From Armatimonadota bacterium (lineage in GTDB: Bacteria > Armatimonadota > Fimbriimonadia > Fimbriimonadales > Fimbriimonadaceae), in contig JAFDWU010000002.1 in the NCBI GenBank assembly GCA_018268315.1, positions 62,001-126,000 of the forward strand: 64,000 nt of DNA, written 5' to 3'. Made by a program: the position numbers and the translations under genes. This document shows positions 16,479 to 25,343 of this stretch, one piece after another (within the stretch, counting starts at the first letter, position 1; every line of letters starts with the position of its first letter). Under the pieces are notes generated by a model that saw only the letters and a program-made list of their open reading frames with translations, was not told where the DNA came from and ran no database searches.

Positions 16479-17170
16479 TGCCCACAACCATTCTTCTTGT
16501 CGACGACGACCACTTCCTGCTTGAAAACGCAGAGGCGCTGCTGAAGCGCAGCGGTGAGTATGTCGTTCGTACATGTTTTTCTGGGGAGGAAGCATTGAAC
16601 CTCTTGGCCGATGAACCGGTGGATTTGGTTGTCCTTGACCTCGGATTACCGGGAATCGATGGGATTACCACTTGCCGCCGAATTAGGGCGAAGTGGACGA
16701 TGCCCATTATCATGCTGACCGCCCGCACGGATTCGATGGACAAGGTTATTGGTCTTGAGGTCGGCGCCGACGATTACCTCACTAAGCCTTTCGAACCCAG
16801 TGAACTCACCGCCCGAATACGGGCGCAGCTTCGCAGGGCCACGGAATACCTTGAAAAGCAGCCTGCGCAGAAGGCGGAAACCACCGTTGGGAATTGGGTG
16901 ATCGATCACGCTCAACGGCAGGTGTTCATCGATGGGCAATCCGGTGGGCTCACGAACCGGGAGTTTGAAATCATCGCCTACCTTTGCAAGAACCGCAACC
17001 GGGCAATCTCACGAGAATCCCTGTTCGAGGGCGTGTGGGGTTATGACATGGAATTCAGCAGCAACAGTCTTGATGTGCTCATCTATCGAATTCGGAAGAA
17101 GCTGGAAAAGGACCCCAACAACCCAGATCACCTTCAAACCGTCCGCGGATTCGGTTACAAATTGGCCTAG
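16478..17170 (+). CDS. OmpR/PhoB-family response regulator
   Basis: A 230-residue regulator. The receiver domain has the acidic pocket Asp10/Asp11, the phosphoacceptor Asp54 in VLDLGLPG, Thr in MLTAR, and the Lys of TKPFEP. A winged-helix DNA-binding domain follows (LTNREFEIIAYL.. to TVRGFGYKL). AAGGAGTCTTG gives a strong Shine-Dalgarno and the start overlaps the kinase stop, so translation is coupled. Its stop interlocks with that of ligD in CTAG at 17167-17170. Target genes are not visible. Confidence 0.95.
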   Translation: MPTTILLVDDDHFLLENAEALLKRSGEYVVRTCFSGEEALNLLADEPVDLVVLDLGLPGIDGITTCRRIRAKWTMPIIMLTARTDSMDKVIGLEVGADDYLTKPFEPSELTARIRAQLRRATEYLEKQPAQKAETTVGNWVIDHAQRQVFIDGQSGGLTNREFEIIAYLCKNRNRAISRESLFEGVWGYDMEFSSNSLDVLIYRIRKKLEKDPNNPDHLQTVRGFGYKLA

Positions 17171-19839
17171 CCGCCCAATATCTTGCGCAGGTCCTGCTTT
17201 GCGTCGAGAATCCCCGCCCAAAGGTCGCCACGTGCCTCTAAGTAATCCGGCACGTTCCAGATCGTGAAGTCGGTCGGATACACGGTGGGAAGGTCCTCCC
17301 AGCTAACCGGAAAGCTCACGCCCGCAAACGGAATCGGTCGGGGCGAGTAGATTCCCGCAAGCGTCTTGCCGCGCACGTTCTGGTTGTGGTCGAAGAACAC
17401 CTTGGCGGGTCGCTTCTTCACCGACCACTCCATCGTGACCTCATCCGGCATCTTGGCCATCACCTGTCGCCCCAGAGTCTCGCACAGCAGCCGCACCGCG
17501 TCGTAACCAATGTTCCGCACAATCGGGATGAAGATGTGAAGGCCAGTCTTGCCGGTGGTCTTCAGGAACCCCTCCAAGCCCAGCACCTTCAGCATCTCCC
17601 GCAGTTCAAGCGCCACCGAAACAGTGGTGCGGAATGCCTTCGGGTTTAGCTCCGGCTCCTGACCCTCTTTCTCCTCACCCGAATAGACATAAGGGTCTAG
17701 GTCGATAACCATGAAGTCGGGGAAATCGAGAATTGAGCTTTCAAGCGCCTGCTCCGAAGACCCCGTGTCGGCGTGATGACCAATCCCATCGCCGGTTAGA
17801 TCGACGCGCGAGTACCACGGGTGCAGCTCCAGCGTACCGAGTTGCCCAAACCACATGAGCGCGGGAAGGCTGTCGCAAAGAGGGTAATCGGTCGTTCGGT
17901 TGTTGTGGCTGGAGTAGATGGGGATGGTGCGGATGAAGTCGGGCCGCCCCTGCTCCAGGTGCTTTTGGAAGAATAGCTCCCCAGTGATGCCGTTCGGCCC
18001 GCGCACATACGACATTGGGCGCCCGCGCGTGTGCCGCAGCAGATCATCCGAGACGCGGGCATAGTAGCGCAGCAGGTCGAGCTTCGTCACCGGTGGGTTT
18101 CCGCTAAACTCCGGCCACAGCACCTTCTTAGGATTCGTGATCTTGAGAATCTGTCCCTCAACGTTCAGCGAAAAATCCTTCTGATGATCAAGCGATAGCT
18201 GATGGATGACGTCCGCCTTCCCCGAGCCGGTGGGCGCCTGCGGGTCGTCAGCCTGCGCAGCCGGTGGCGCTTCCATCAAATCCAGGCGCAAGCGCTTAAA
18301 GACCGGGAAGCGCATCTTGTCGTCGGCGGTCATCTGCTGAAACTGCACTTCGGCGACCAGAATCGGCTCGACCCATGTCGGGCTCTCGCCCTCAATTGGG
18401 CCATTGAACGGCGACGACGAAGCGCGAATCGTGTCCAGCTTCTTCCGGATGTCCTGCAAATCCGCATCGCTAAAGCCTGAGCCAACCGACCCAACCCAAG
18501 TAAGCCCCTTCTCATCCTTGCGGCCAAGAATCAGCGAGCCAAACGTCGCCGCCCTCATGCCGCTGCCCCGCGTATAGCCGCCAATCACGAACTCGTCGGA
18601 GTGGGATTTCTTTATCTTCTGCCAATTGTTGGAGCGCACACCTTCCTTGTACGTAGAATCGAGTTTCTTGACAACGATCCCCTCAAAGCCAACCTTGACC
18701 GAGTGCTCATGAACCAGTTGCGCGTTGCCAACGAACGAGGAAACCAGCTTTGTATGAAACCCGCGCAGCCCCAACGATTCCAAGAACTTGCGGCGATCCC
18801 GCAACGCCACACCGCGCAAATCCCATCCTCCGTAATACAGGATGTCGAACAGCCAAAACTCCACCGGCTGCGCCGCCTCCGCCCGGTTGATCGCCATTGC
18901 GTCCCCAAGCTGGAAGCGCTGCATCAGCTGACCAAAATTCGGTAACCCGTTAGCGTCGATCGACACAATCTCGCCGTCCAACACCATGTCCGGCCGCATC
19001 CACCAGGCAAGCTCGCGCGTTACTCCGGGGAACTTGTAGCTGATGTCCAGCCCATTACGGCTTTGCAGCCGCGCCGAGTCTCCGTGATAGTAGGCGATGC
19101 ATCGAATGCCGTCCAGCTTCGGCTCAACCAGCCACTGATCGCCGCTCGGCGGCGCGCTTAAATCGCTGCACAGCATTGGGTGGACGTTCTTCAAGCCCGG
19201 CGAGCGCACTGCGCCCTTCAAATCCTCTGGCTTCATCGGCGGCTGATACGAACCCGCCGCAGCAGCTTCGAGGTCTGGCAGCGTCATCCCGGAAAGAACC
19301 GATGCAGGGTCGTCGATGAACTCCTCGCCCTCTTTCACGAAGCTATCCTGATGCTTGATCAGCAGCCAGTCGGTCTTGGTCTTAACCAGCGTGTAGGAGC
19401 CCCGCAGCTTGGCCCCGCGAAACGTGATCGAAAGCTTCCCTGCCGCGAAGTCGGCTACCATCCGCTTCTCCGCTTCCGCTCGGTTGTCGTAAGCCAGAAC
19501 TCCGCCTTCATCAGGGGTGTAGATTCCGGCATCCCAAACGTTAATCGGCCCCGCGCCGTACTGGCCGGGGGGAATAACCGCCTCGAACCGCAGATACTCA
19601 AGGGGGTGGTCCTCAACATGCACCGCAAGATGCTTTTCGTGCGGATCTCGAGAAAAACCCTTGGGCACCGCAAAGCACCAGAGGGCGCCTTGGCACTCTA
19701 GCCGCAGGTCCCAGTGGAGGCGGGTGGCGTCGTGCATTTGCACGGAGTAGCGCAGTGGGCCTTCGGTTGGCCCCAACACGCCCCCGGCAGGTTCGTTGGT
19801 TACGCCAAAGTCGCGTTTCTGCCGGTACTCCTCAAGCAT
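17167..19839 (-). CDS. ligD: Multifunctional ATP-dependent DNA ligase D (PE-LIG-POL)
   Basis: An 890-residue end-joining enzyme. Domains in order: 3'-phosphoesterase (about 1-190, with MHDATRLHWDLRLE and VHVEDHPLEY), ATP-dependent ligase (about 215-530, adenylated Lys in EPKLDGIRC near residue 239), and an AEP-type polymerase (about 590-890, DLDP near 711 and TTGKTGLHIF). This order matches Pseudomonas-type LigD. It repairs double-strand breaks with Ku, whose gene ends 3 nt upstream. There is no Shine-Dalgarno gap, so translation is probably coupled to ku. The stop interlocks with the response regulator stop. Confidence 0.97.
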   Translation of the reverse strand: MLEEYRQKRDFGVTNEPAGGVLGPTEGPLRYSVQMHDATRLHWDLRLECQGALWCFAVPKGFSRDPHEKHLAVHVEDHPLEYLRFEAVIPPGQYGAGPINVWDAGIYTPDEGGVLAYDNRAEAEKRMVADFAAGKLSITFRGAKLRGSYTLVKTKTDWLLIKHQDSFVKEGEEFIDDPASVLSGMTLPDLEAAAAGSYQPPMKPEDLKGAVRSPGLKNVHPMLCSDLSAPPSGDQWLVEPKLDGIRCIAYYHGDSARLQSRNGLDISYKFPGVTRELAWWMRPDMVLDGEIVSIDANGLPNFGQLMQRFQLGDAMAINRAEAAQPVEFWLFDILYYGGWDLRGVALRDRRKFLESLGLRGFHTKLVSSFVGNAQLVHEHSVKVGFEGIVVKKLDSTYKEGVRSNNWQKIKKSHSDEFVIGGYTRGSGMRAATFGSLILGRKDEKGLTWVGSVGSGFSDADLQDIRKKLDTIRASSSPFNGPIEGESPTWVEPILVAEVQFQQMTADDKMRFPVFKRLRLDLMEAPPAAQADDPQAPTGSGKADVIHQLSLDHQKDFSLNVEGQILKITNPKKVLWPEFSGNPPVTKLDLLRYYARVSDDLLRHTRGRPMSYVRGPNGITGELFFQKHLEQGRPDFIRTIPIYSSHNNRTTDYPLCDSLPALMWFGQLGTLELHPWYSRVDLTGDGIGHHADTGSSEQALESSILDFPDFMVIDLDPYVYSGEEKEGQEPELNPKAFRTTVSVALELREMLKVLGLEGFLKTTGKTGLHIFIPIVRNIGYDAVRLLCETLGRQVMAKMPDEVTMEWSVKKRPAKVFFDHNQNVRGKTLAGIYSPRPIPFAGVSFPVSWEDLPTVYPTDFTIWNVPDYLEARGDLWAGILDAKQDLRKILGG

Positions 19840-19842
19840 AAA

Positions 19843-20622
19843 TTATCCGCTGGCTTTGCGCGCCTCGGCATCTTCCAGGCTGCGGCGAAGCGCTTCCATA
19901 AGGTCGATCGTCGCCGTCTCAACTGGCACTGGCGCGCTGGTAAGCACCCCGCCTTGAGCCTTCGATTCGATGCGCTTGATAAGCTCCTCGCGGTACAGGT
20001 CCTTGTGCTCGGCGGGGTCAAACGGCTTCTCAAGCAAGGCGACCAGGCTCAGCGCCATCTGCAATTCGCGGTCGTCAACTGCCACGTCCTCCACCTTGAC
20101 TTCCGGCTCTTTGATCTCATCCGGATAGAACAGCGTTTCCAGAAGCACTTGCCCTTTCGAGGGCCGCAGCAAGCAAAGCGTCTCCTTGTTCCGCACCGCG
20201 ATCTTGGCGACCGCGCATACGCCCTTCTCTTCAAGCGCCTTCATCAGCAGCTTATACGGCTTGCGGCCGGTCTCGGTTGGCGCGAGGAAATAGGTGGTGT
20301 CGAAATAGATGGGGTCAACCTCTTCGTGATGCACGAACGCGGTGACTTCGATCGTGTGCTTGGACGGCACCGGCAACGCTTCAAAGTCCTCTTCGTTCAC
20401 GATCACGTAGCTGTTCTTCGAGACCTCGTAACCCTTCTCGATCTCGTCGGTTTCGACGAGGCGCTCGCAGTGCGGGCAGAATCGCTGCTGCTTGATGCGG
20501 GTTCCGCAAACCTTATGAAGCTGGTTAAATCGTAAGTCCTTTTCTTGGGTCGCCGTCTGTAGTCCGACCGGGATGCTCACGAGTCCAAAACTGATGACTC
20601 CATTCCAAATTGATCGCGCCAT
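19843..20622 (-). CDS. ku: Non-homologous end-joining protein Ku
   Basis: A 259-residue prokaryotic Ku homodimer subunit that binds DNA ends and recruits LigD. The start MARSIWNGVISFGLVSIPV is the family's canonical N-terminus. Longer in-frame starts run into the divergent peptidase promoter. The Ku core is complete through RVETDEIEKGYE, ALEEKGVCAVAKI and LLRPSKGQVLLETL. The C-terminal extension is short (DAEARKASG). GATAAT ends 6 nt before ATG 20622. It forms a two-gene operon with ligD and is divergent from the S10 peptidase cluster. Confidence 0.96.
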   Translation of the reverse strand: MARSIWNGVISFGLVSIPVGLQTATQEKDLRFNQLHKVCGTRIKQQRFCPHCERLVETDEIEKGYEVSKNSYVIVNEEDFEALPVPSKHTIEVTAFVHHEEVDPIYFDTTYFLAPTETGRKPYKLLMKALEEKGVCAVAKIAVRNKETLCLLRPSKGQVLLETLFYPDEIKEPEVKVEDVAVDDRELQMALSLVALLEKPFDPAEHKDLYREELIKRIESKAQGGVLTSAPVPVETATIDLMEALRRSLEDAEARKASG

Positions 20623-20679
20623 TACTGCATTATCCTGCATGTGGGCCAATGGTCCCAAAATAGATACAAGCCCTCGCAG

Positions 20680-20685
20680 TATCCT
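20680..20685 (+). promoter_or_regulatory. -10-like TATCCT, 7 nt before ATG (leaderless type)
   Basis: TATCCT, then GCGGTCC, then ATG 20693 of the first S10 peptidase. No Shine-Dalgarno. Confidence 0.55.
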
Positions 20686-20692
20686 GCGGTCC

Positions 20693-22099
20693 ATGCTCAC
20701 CCTTGCTCTAAATACAATTCTGGCGCTTGCGCCGGCGAGCATCCACCAAAGTGCGCCCACCGACTGGGCGCACGGCGAGCGGGATGCGACCATTCGTTCC
20801 AAGGCTTATCACTACACGGCGACGGCAGGCTACATGCCCCTGACCGACGATAAGGGCGAAGTCGAAGCCAAGATATTCTTCACCGCCTACACGATGCCGT
20901 CGGACCCAAACCGGCCCGTCACGTTCGTTTGGAATGGTGGCCCCGGCAGTTCGAGCTTGCTGATGCACATGTTCAATGTCGGCCCGCGCAAGCTGAAGCC
21001 AGTCGATGAAAAGCAGAGCGCCTACGAAATCGTTGACAACGACAATTCATTGCTGCCTACGACTGACCTCGTTTGCATGGACCCGGTCGGCACCGGCTTC
21101 AGCAAGGCGGTGAAGGGTGATGGCAAGGACTACTGGAGCGTTGAAGGCGATCAGGAGGCCACCCGAAAATTCATCCAGAAGTATCTGGAGCTAACGGGGC
21201 GACAGAATGCGCCGGTGTTCCTTGATGGCGAATCATACGGCACCTTCCGAGCATCCGGCATCGCCTATTCGCTCCTTCAGCGAAAGGTGAACCTTAAGGG
21301 ACTGGTTCTGGTTTCGAACGCCCTTTCTTACGAACCCTTCGCGGGCGGAAACGGATTCAGCGATATTTACTACCTGGGCTACGTTCCTTCTTACACAGCT
21401 GCCGCGGCCTTCCACCACAAGCTAAAAGCAGAGTGGAACAACAACCCGCAGGCTGCGATTGAAGAGAGCGTTCGGTTTACGAAGAACGAGTATGCGGCGG
21501 CGCTTGAGAAGGGTGACGAACTCAGTTCCGCCGAACGAGACGTGATTGCGAATAAGCTCTCTGAACTTACAAGCATCGATGTGGCAACGATCAAGGAGTC
21601 GAATTTGCGGCTTGACCCAGATCAGTTCCGCAACACGCTTATGAAGGAGACCCACAAGTCCCTCGATGTTTACAATTCGTCCTTGCTTGGTTTCTACAAT
21701 CCTTCTCCGCCTCCTGCGGTCAAGCGGTTCGAGCAGTATCTGAAGGAAGAGATCGGATTCAATCCCGGTGCGGAACACTACATTGGCCTAAGCTTCGCGG
21801 TCAACAGCAAATGGCAATATCCTTCTGCGCTTGGCGGCTACCCACAAGTGATGGACAAGCTGAGGATTGCGCTCACCAAGTATCCGGCGTTGCGCGCCTT
21901 TGTTGCCCAAGGCAAGTACGACTTCGCCACCGCATTCTATGGCTCTGAGCGCTCGCTGAACCACCTCAATCTTCCAGAAAAAGTGAGGGGTCACTGGAAG
22001 CTCAAAGTGTACGAAGGAGGCCACATGATGTACCTCGTTCCGGAATCTCACGTTCAACTGCATGACGACGTCGAGCAGTTCATGAACAGCCTTAAGTAA
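20693..22099 (+). CDS. Secreted S10 family serine carboxypeptidase (tandem copy 1)
   Basis: A 468-residue exported serine carboxypeptidase-like protein. The start at 20693 opens a signal peptide (LTLALNTILALAPAS). The S10 signatures are present: WNGGPGSSS (oxyanion region), nucleophile Ser181 in GESYGTFR, the Asp of GKYDFATAF and the His of GGHMMY. It likely removes C-terminal residues from peptides outside the cytoplasm. It is the first of three head-to-tail paralogues. It has a Ser-Ser pair after GGPG where copy 2 has Gly-Ser and copy 3 Ala-Ser. A perfect hairpin terminator follows. Confidence 0.93.
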   Translation: MLTLALNTILALAPASIHQSAPTDWAHGERDATIRSKAYHYTATAGYMPLTDDKGEVEAKIFFTAYTMPSDPNRPVTFVWNGGPGSSSLLMHMFNVGPRKLKPVDEKQSAYEIVDNDNSLLPTTDLVCMDPVGTGFSKAVKGDGKDYWSVEGDQEATRKFIQKYLELTGRQNAPVFLDGESYGTFRASGIAYSLLQRKVNLKGLVLVSNALSYEPFAGGNGFSDIYYLGYVPSYTAAAAFHHKLKAEWNNNPQAAIEESVRFTKNEYAAALEKGDELSSAERDVIANKLSELTSIDVATIKESNLRLDPDQFRNTLMKETHKSLDVYNSSLLGFYNPSPPPAVKRFEQYLKEEIGFNPGAEHYIGLSFAVNSKWQYPSALGGYPQVMDKLRIALTKYPALRAFVAQGKYDFATAFYGSERSLNHLNLPEKVRGHWKLKVYEGGHMMYLVPESHVQLHDDVEQFMNSLK

Positions 22100-22107
22100 G
22101 GCATCTC

Positions 22108-22137
22108 TTACGGCGGAGAGCTGCCTCTCCGCCGTAA
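22108..22137 (+). terminator. Hairpin terminator after S10 copy 1
   Basis: A perfect 13-bp stem TTACGGCGGAGAG/CTCTCCGCCGTAA with loop CTGC. The T-run after it is weak (TTACCTTGTTG). Confidence 0.75.
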
Positions 22138-22224
22138 TTACCTTGTTGATACGTTGAAAGTGGCTTTGGCAGAGGACCGTTAGGCCCAGATGGGCGATTT
22201 CGGCACTGTAACCTATAGCCAGAG

Positions 22225-23622
22225 ATGATTACCCTTGCACTTTACACAACCTTGGCCCACGCGCCAATGCAAGCCACAGCTCCCACCGGTTGGACGAGTT
22301 CCGATCGAGATGTGACTATTCGGAGCAAACGCTACCATTACACGGCATCCGCAGGCTATGTGAACCTACCTGGCGAGAAGGCAGGCGAAGTGGCTGCCCG
22401 CATGTTCTTTACGGCCTACACGATGCCTTCCGATCCGAACCGGCCGATCACGTTTGTGTGGAACGGCGGACCGGGCGGCTCCAGCATCCTCATGCACATG
22501 TATAACCTCGGACCGCGCAAGCTGGTCCAGATGGATGAAAAGCAGACGAAGTACGACATCGTCGATAACGACAACTCGCTCTTGCCTACGTCCGACCTCG
22601 TTTTCATGGACCCGGTTGGTACCGGCTTCAGCAAAGCGGATAAGGCCGACCCCAAGACTTACTGGGGTGTTGAGGGCGATATCCAGGCAACCCGAAAGTT
22701 CATTCAGGGTTATCTGGATCAGACCGGTCGCAAGAGTGCTTCGGTCTTCCTCGCCGGAGAGTCTTACGGGACGTTCCGCGCCGCCGGCGTTGCATACCCC
22801 TTGATTCAGCACGATGTGAATCTGAAAGGCATCGTTCTGATTTCAAACGCGGTGAACCTGAATACTTTCGCGGGGGACGACTATAACGACGTGGTGTATC
22901 TGGGCTACCTGCCAACTTACACGGCAATCGCCGCCCACCATCATAAGCTCAGCGACGAGTGGAACAAGAATCCACAGAAAGCAATCGCCGAAAGCATCCG
23001 CTTCGACAAAGAAGAGTACATCCCGGCCCTCGAAAAAGGAGACGCACTCACCGCTGCCGAGCGTATGGCGCTGGCTAAGAAGCTATCTTCCTTGACCGGT
23101 ATTGATGCGGAAATCTTCGACAAAAGCAACCTGCGGCTTGATCCTGAGCGATTTCGCAACATCATCATGAAAGAAGCCCACAAGCCGGTTGATCGCTACA
23201 ATGGCGCGATTCTCGGTAACTTTGAGCCTGCGTCGAAAGCGGCGGTTGCGCGCTTCACCCAGTATCTGAAGGATGAGATCGGCTTCACCGAGAAGACCGA
23301 ATACGTGCCGCTGAGCTTCGTTGCCAACTTTAACTGGAAGTGGGGCACGGCAATCGTTGGCCCGCCCAACGTTTCAGATCGGCTCAAGACAGCGATGGTA
23401 AAGAGCCCGGCCCTGCGCGTGCTGGTGGCTCAGGGATGCTACGACCTGGCTACCCCGTTCTTCGGAGAAGAGCGCACGATGCTCCACCTCGGGCTGCCGG
23501 ACAACATTAAGGATCACTGGAAGCTGAACATTTACGAAGGCGGCCACATGATGTACCTCGTACCGGAATCGCACGTGAAGCTGCACGATGACATCGAGAA
23601 GTTCATGACGAGCCTAAAGTAG
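22225..23622 (+). CDS. Secreted S10 family serine carboxypeptidase (tandem copy 2)
   Basis: A 465-residue paralogue of the preceding gene, nearly collinear with it. It has a short signal peptide (MITLALYTTLAHAP). The S10 motifs are WNGGPGGSS, GESYGTFR (nucleophile Ser), the Asp of GCYDLATPF and the His of GGHMMY. Unlike copy 1 it has a Cys in the Asp loop (QGCYD), shared with copy 3. TAACCT and TATAGC lie 10 and 5 nt before the ATG with no Shine-Dalgarno, so the promoter is probably close to the start. A terminator follows it as well, so the copies seem to be independent transcription units. Confidence 0.93.
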   Translation: MITLALYTTLAHAPMQATAPTGWTSSDRDVTIRSKRYHYTASAGYVNLPGEKAGEVAARMFFTAYTMPSDPNRPITFVWNGGPGGSSILMHMYNLGPRKLVQMDEKQTKYDIVDNDNSLLPTSDLVFMDPVGTGFSKADKADPKTYWGVEGDIQATRKFIQGYLDQTGRKSASVFLAGESYGTFRAAGVAYPLIQHDVNLKGIVLISNAVNLNTFAGDDYNDVVYLGYLPTYTAIAAHHHKLSDEWNKNPQKAIAESIRFDKEEYIPALEKGDALTAAERMALAKKLSSLTGIDAEIFDKSNLRLDPERFRNIIMKEAHKPVDRYNGAILGNFEPASKAAVARFTQYLKDEIGFTEKTEYVPLSFVANFNWKWGTAIVGPPNVSDRLKTAMVKSPALRVLVAQGCYDLATPFFGEERTMLHLGLPDNIKDHWKLNIYEGGHMMYLVPESHVKLHDDIEKFMTSLK

Positions 23623-23643
23623 TCTCATACTCAGCGCTTCCTT

Positions 23644-23681
23644 CGGGGCTTCACCATTTGGTGAGGCCCCGTTCACTTTTT
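23644..23681 (+). terminator. Rho-independent terminator after S10 copy 2
   Basis: A 12-bp stem CGGGGCTTCACC/GGTGAGGCCCCG (one G-T pair) with loop ATTT, then TTCACTTTTT. Confidence 0.88.
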
Positions 23682-23778
23682 GTTTGCGAGGTTTGAAAAC
23701 CTTTAGCTTTTTGTGCCCAGTTCCAAGAGTATCTCGGCAAGGATTCGCGCCCAGTCCCAAACCATTTGATGTGCCCTG

Positions 23779-23784
23779 TAATCT
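23779..23784 (+). promoter_or_regulatory. -10-like TAATCT, 8 nt before ATG (leaderless type)
   Basis: TAATCT, then TCAACAAA, then ATG 23793 of S10 copy 3. Confidence 0.5.
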
Positions 23785-23792
23785 TCAACAAA

Positions 23793-25196
23793 ATGTTCGC
23801 GGCAACTCTTTTCTTAAGCTTGGTGCTCAATCCTGCCGTCGCAGGGCCTTCTGGCCAAGGCGGTTGGTCTGAAACGGAGCACGACGTCGTAATCCGTGCC
23901 AAGAAGTTTCACTACGCAGCCAAAACCGGCTATCTGAACCTCACGGGTGAAAAGGAGGACGATGTCCAGGCGCGCATTTTCTTCACCTCATATAGCATCC
24001 CATCTGACCCAAACCGCCCCATAACGTTCGTTTGGAACGGTGGGCCAGGCGCATCCAGCATGCTGATGCACATGCGCAATCTCGGGCCGCGAAAACTGGT
24101 TGCGCTCGATGACAAGCAATCCAAATTTGGTGTCGAAAACAACGATAATTCACTCTTGCCAACCACCGATCTCGTTTTCATGGACCCGGTGGGCACTGGA
24201 TTCAGTAAGGCGGTTGGCGTGGATGAGAAATCTTTTTGGGGCGCCAACGAGGATCTGCAGGCAACACAAAGATTCATCCAGAGATATCTGGAGGTCACGG
24301 GGCGCGTGAAAGCCCCCGTTTTCCTTGCCGGAGAATCGTACGGAACGTTCCGGGCGGCTGGTCTCGCCTATCCACTGCTTCAACGCGGTATCGACGTGAG
24401 AGGCTTGATCCTGATTTCCAACGCCATCCGCATGAGCGCCCACATGGCAGACTCATACAATGACGCGATGTATGTTGGCTTCTTGCCAACCTATACGGCG
24501 ACGGCAGCCTTCCACAAGAAGCTCGGCCCCGAATTGAACGGCAATATTCAGAAGGCGATTAGCGAATCAATGCGGTTTGCCCAATCGGAATACCTGCCCG
24601 CGCTTGCTAAGGGCGATGAACTTGCCCCCAGCGAGCGCAAGGAGCTGGCCAAGAAGCTTTCCGCCTTAACGGGTATCGATGCGGATACCTATGAGAAATC
24701 CCATCTCCGCCTTGATCCGGAGCGATTCCGTACCTTGATTACCGCCAGCCAGCATAAGCCGGTGGACATCTACAATGGCTCGCTTATCGGCGCCTTCCTC
24801 CCAGATTCAAAGCCATCGATCGAGCGCTTTCGGGAATATCTTGACAAAGAACTAGGCTTCACGGAACAAGGCGAATATATCCCGCTTAACATTCGGGCGA
24901 ATGCAAACTGGAAATGGGGCTCGGCCCTTGGCGGTCCCCCGAGCGTAATGGACCGACTAAGAACCGCGCTGGTGAAATACCCTTCGTTGCGGGTGTTCGT
25001 TGCCCAGGGTTGCTACGACTTTGCAACGCCCTTCTTCAGCTCCATGTACACCATGAAGCACCTTGGACTGCCCGACGAAATCAAGGACCATTGGCAACTC
25101 AAGGTTTATGAAGGCGGCCACATGATGTACTTGGAGCCGGAGGCACATGTGAAGCTTCACGATGATCTTGAGCAATTCATGACAAGCCTTAAGTAA
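23793..25196 (+). CDS. Secreted S10 family serine carboxypeptidase (tandem copy 3)
   Basis: A 467-residue third paralogue. I chose ATG 23793 because it opens a proper signal peptide (MFAATLFLSLVLNPAVAG) and has TAATCT 8 nt upstream; ATG 23769 would put a polar stretch before it. Motifs are WNGGPGASS, GESYGTFR, GCYDFATPF and GGHMMY, all catalytic residues kept. The substrate-binding middle region (about residues 210-330) differs most between the three copies, which fits divergence in specificity after duplication. No hairpin terminator is obvious downstream. Confidence 0.93.
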   Translation: MFAATLFLSLVLNPAVAGPSGQGGWSETEHDVVIRAKKFHYAAKTGYLNLTGEKEDDVQARIFFTSYSIPSDPNRPITFVWNGGPGASSMLMHMRNLGPRKLVALDDKQSKFGVENNDNSLLPTTDLVFMDPVGTGFSKAVGVDEKSFWGANEDLQATQRFIQRYLEVTGRVKAPVFLAGESYGTFRAAGLAYPLLQRGIDVRGLILISNAIRMSAHMADSYNDAMYVGFLPTYTATAAFHKKLGPELNGNIQKAISESMRFAQSEYLPALAKGDELAPSERKELAKKLSALTGIDADTYEKSHLRLDPERFRTLITASQHKPVDIYNGSLIGAFLPDSKPSIERFREYLDKELGFTEQGEYIPLNIRANANWKWGSALGGPPSVMDRLRTALVKYPSLRVFVAQGCYDFATPFFSSMYTMKHLGLPDEIKDHWQLKVYEGGHMMYLEPEAHVKLHDDLEQFMTSLK

Positions 25197-25329
25197 TTCT
25201 TTTCAGCGTAACAGCTGGTTTGCGCGCCTGGCATCTTGTGCTCTCTTCACAATTCGGATGATCGCCCTTCCCAAAGCAATCGGCGAGTTTTATTTGCATT
25301 CTGTTGCTTTGCCACCGCTGACCTTGGAC

Positions 25330-25335
25330 TATGAT
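25330..25335 (+). promoter_or_regulatory. -10-like TATGAT, 8 nt before ATG (leaderless type)
   Basis: TATGAT, then AGGTATTG, then ATG 25344. An in-frame TTG lies just before the ATG. Confidence 0.5.
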
Positions 25336-25343
25336 AGGTATTG

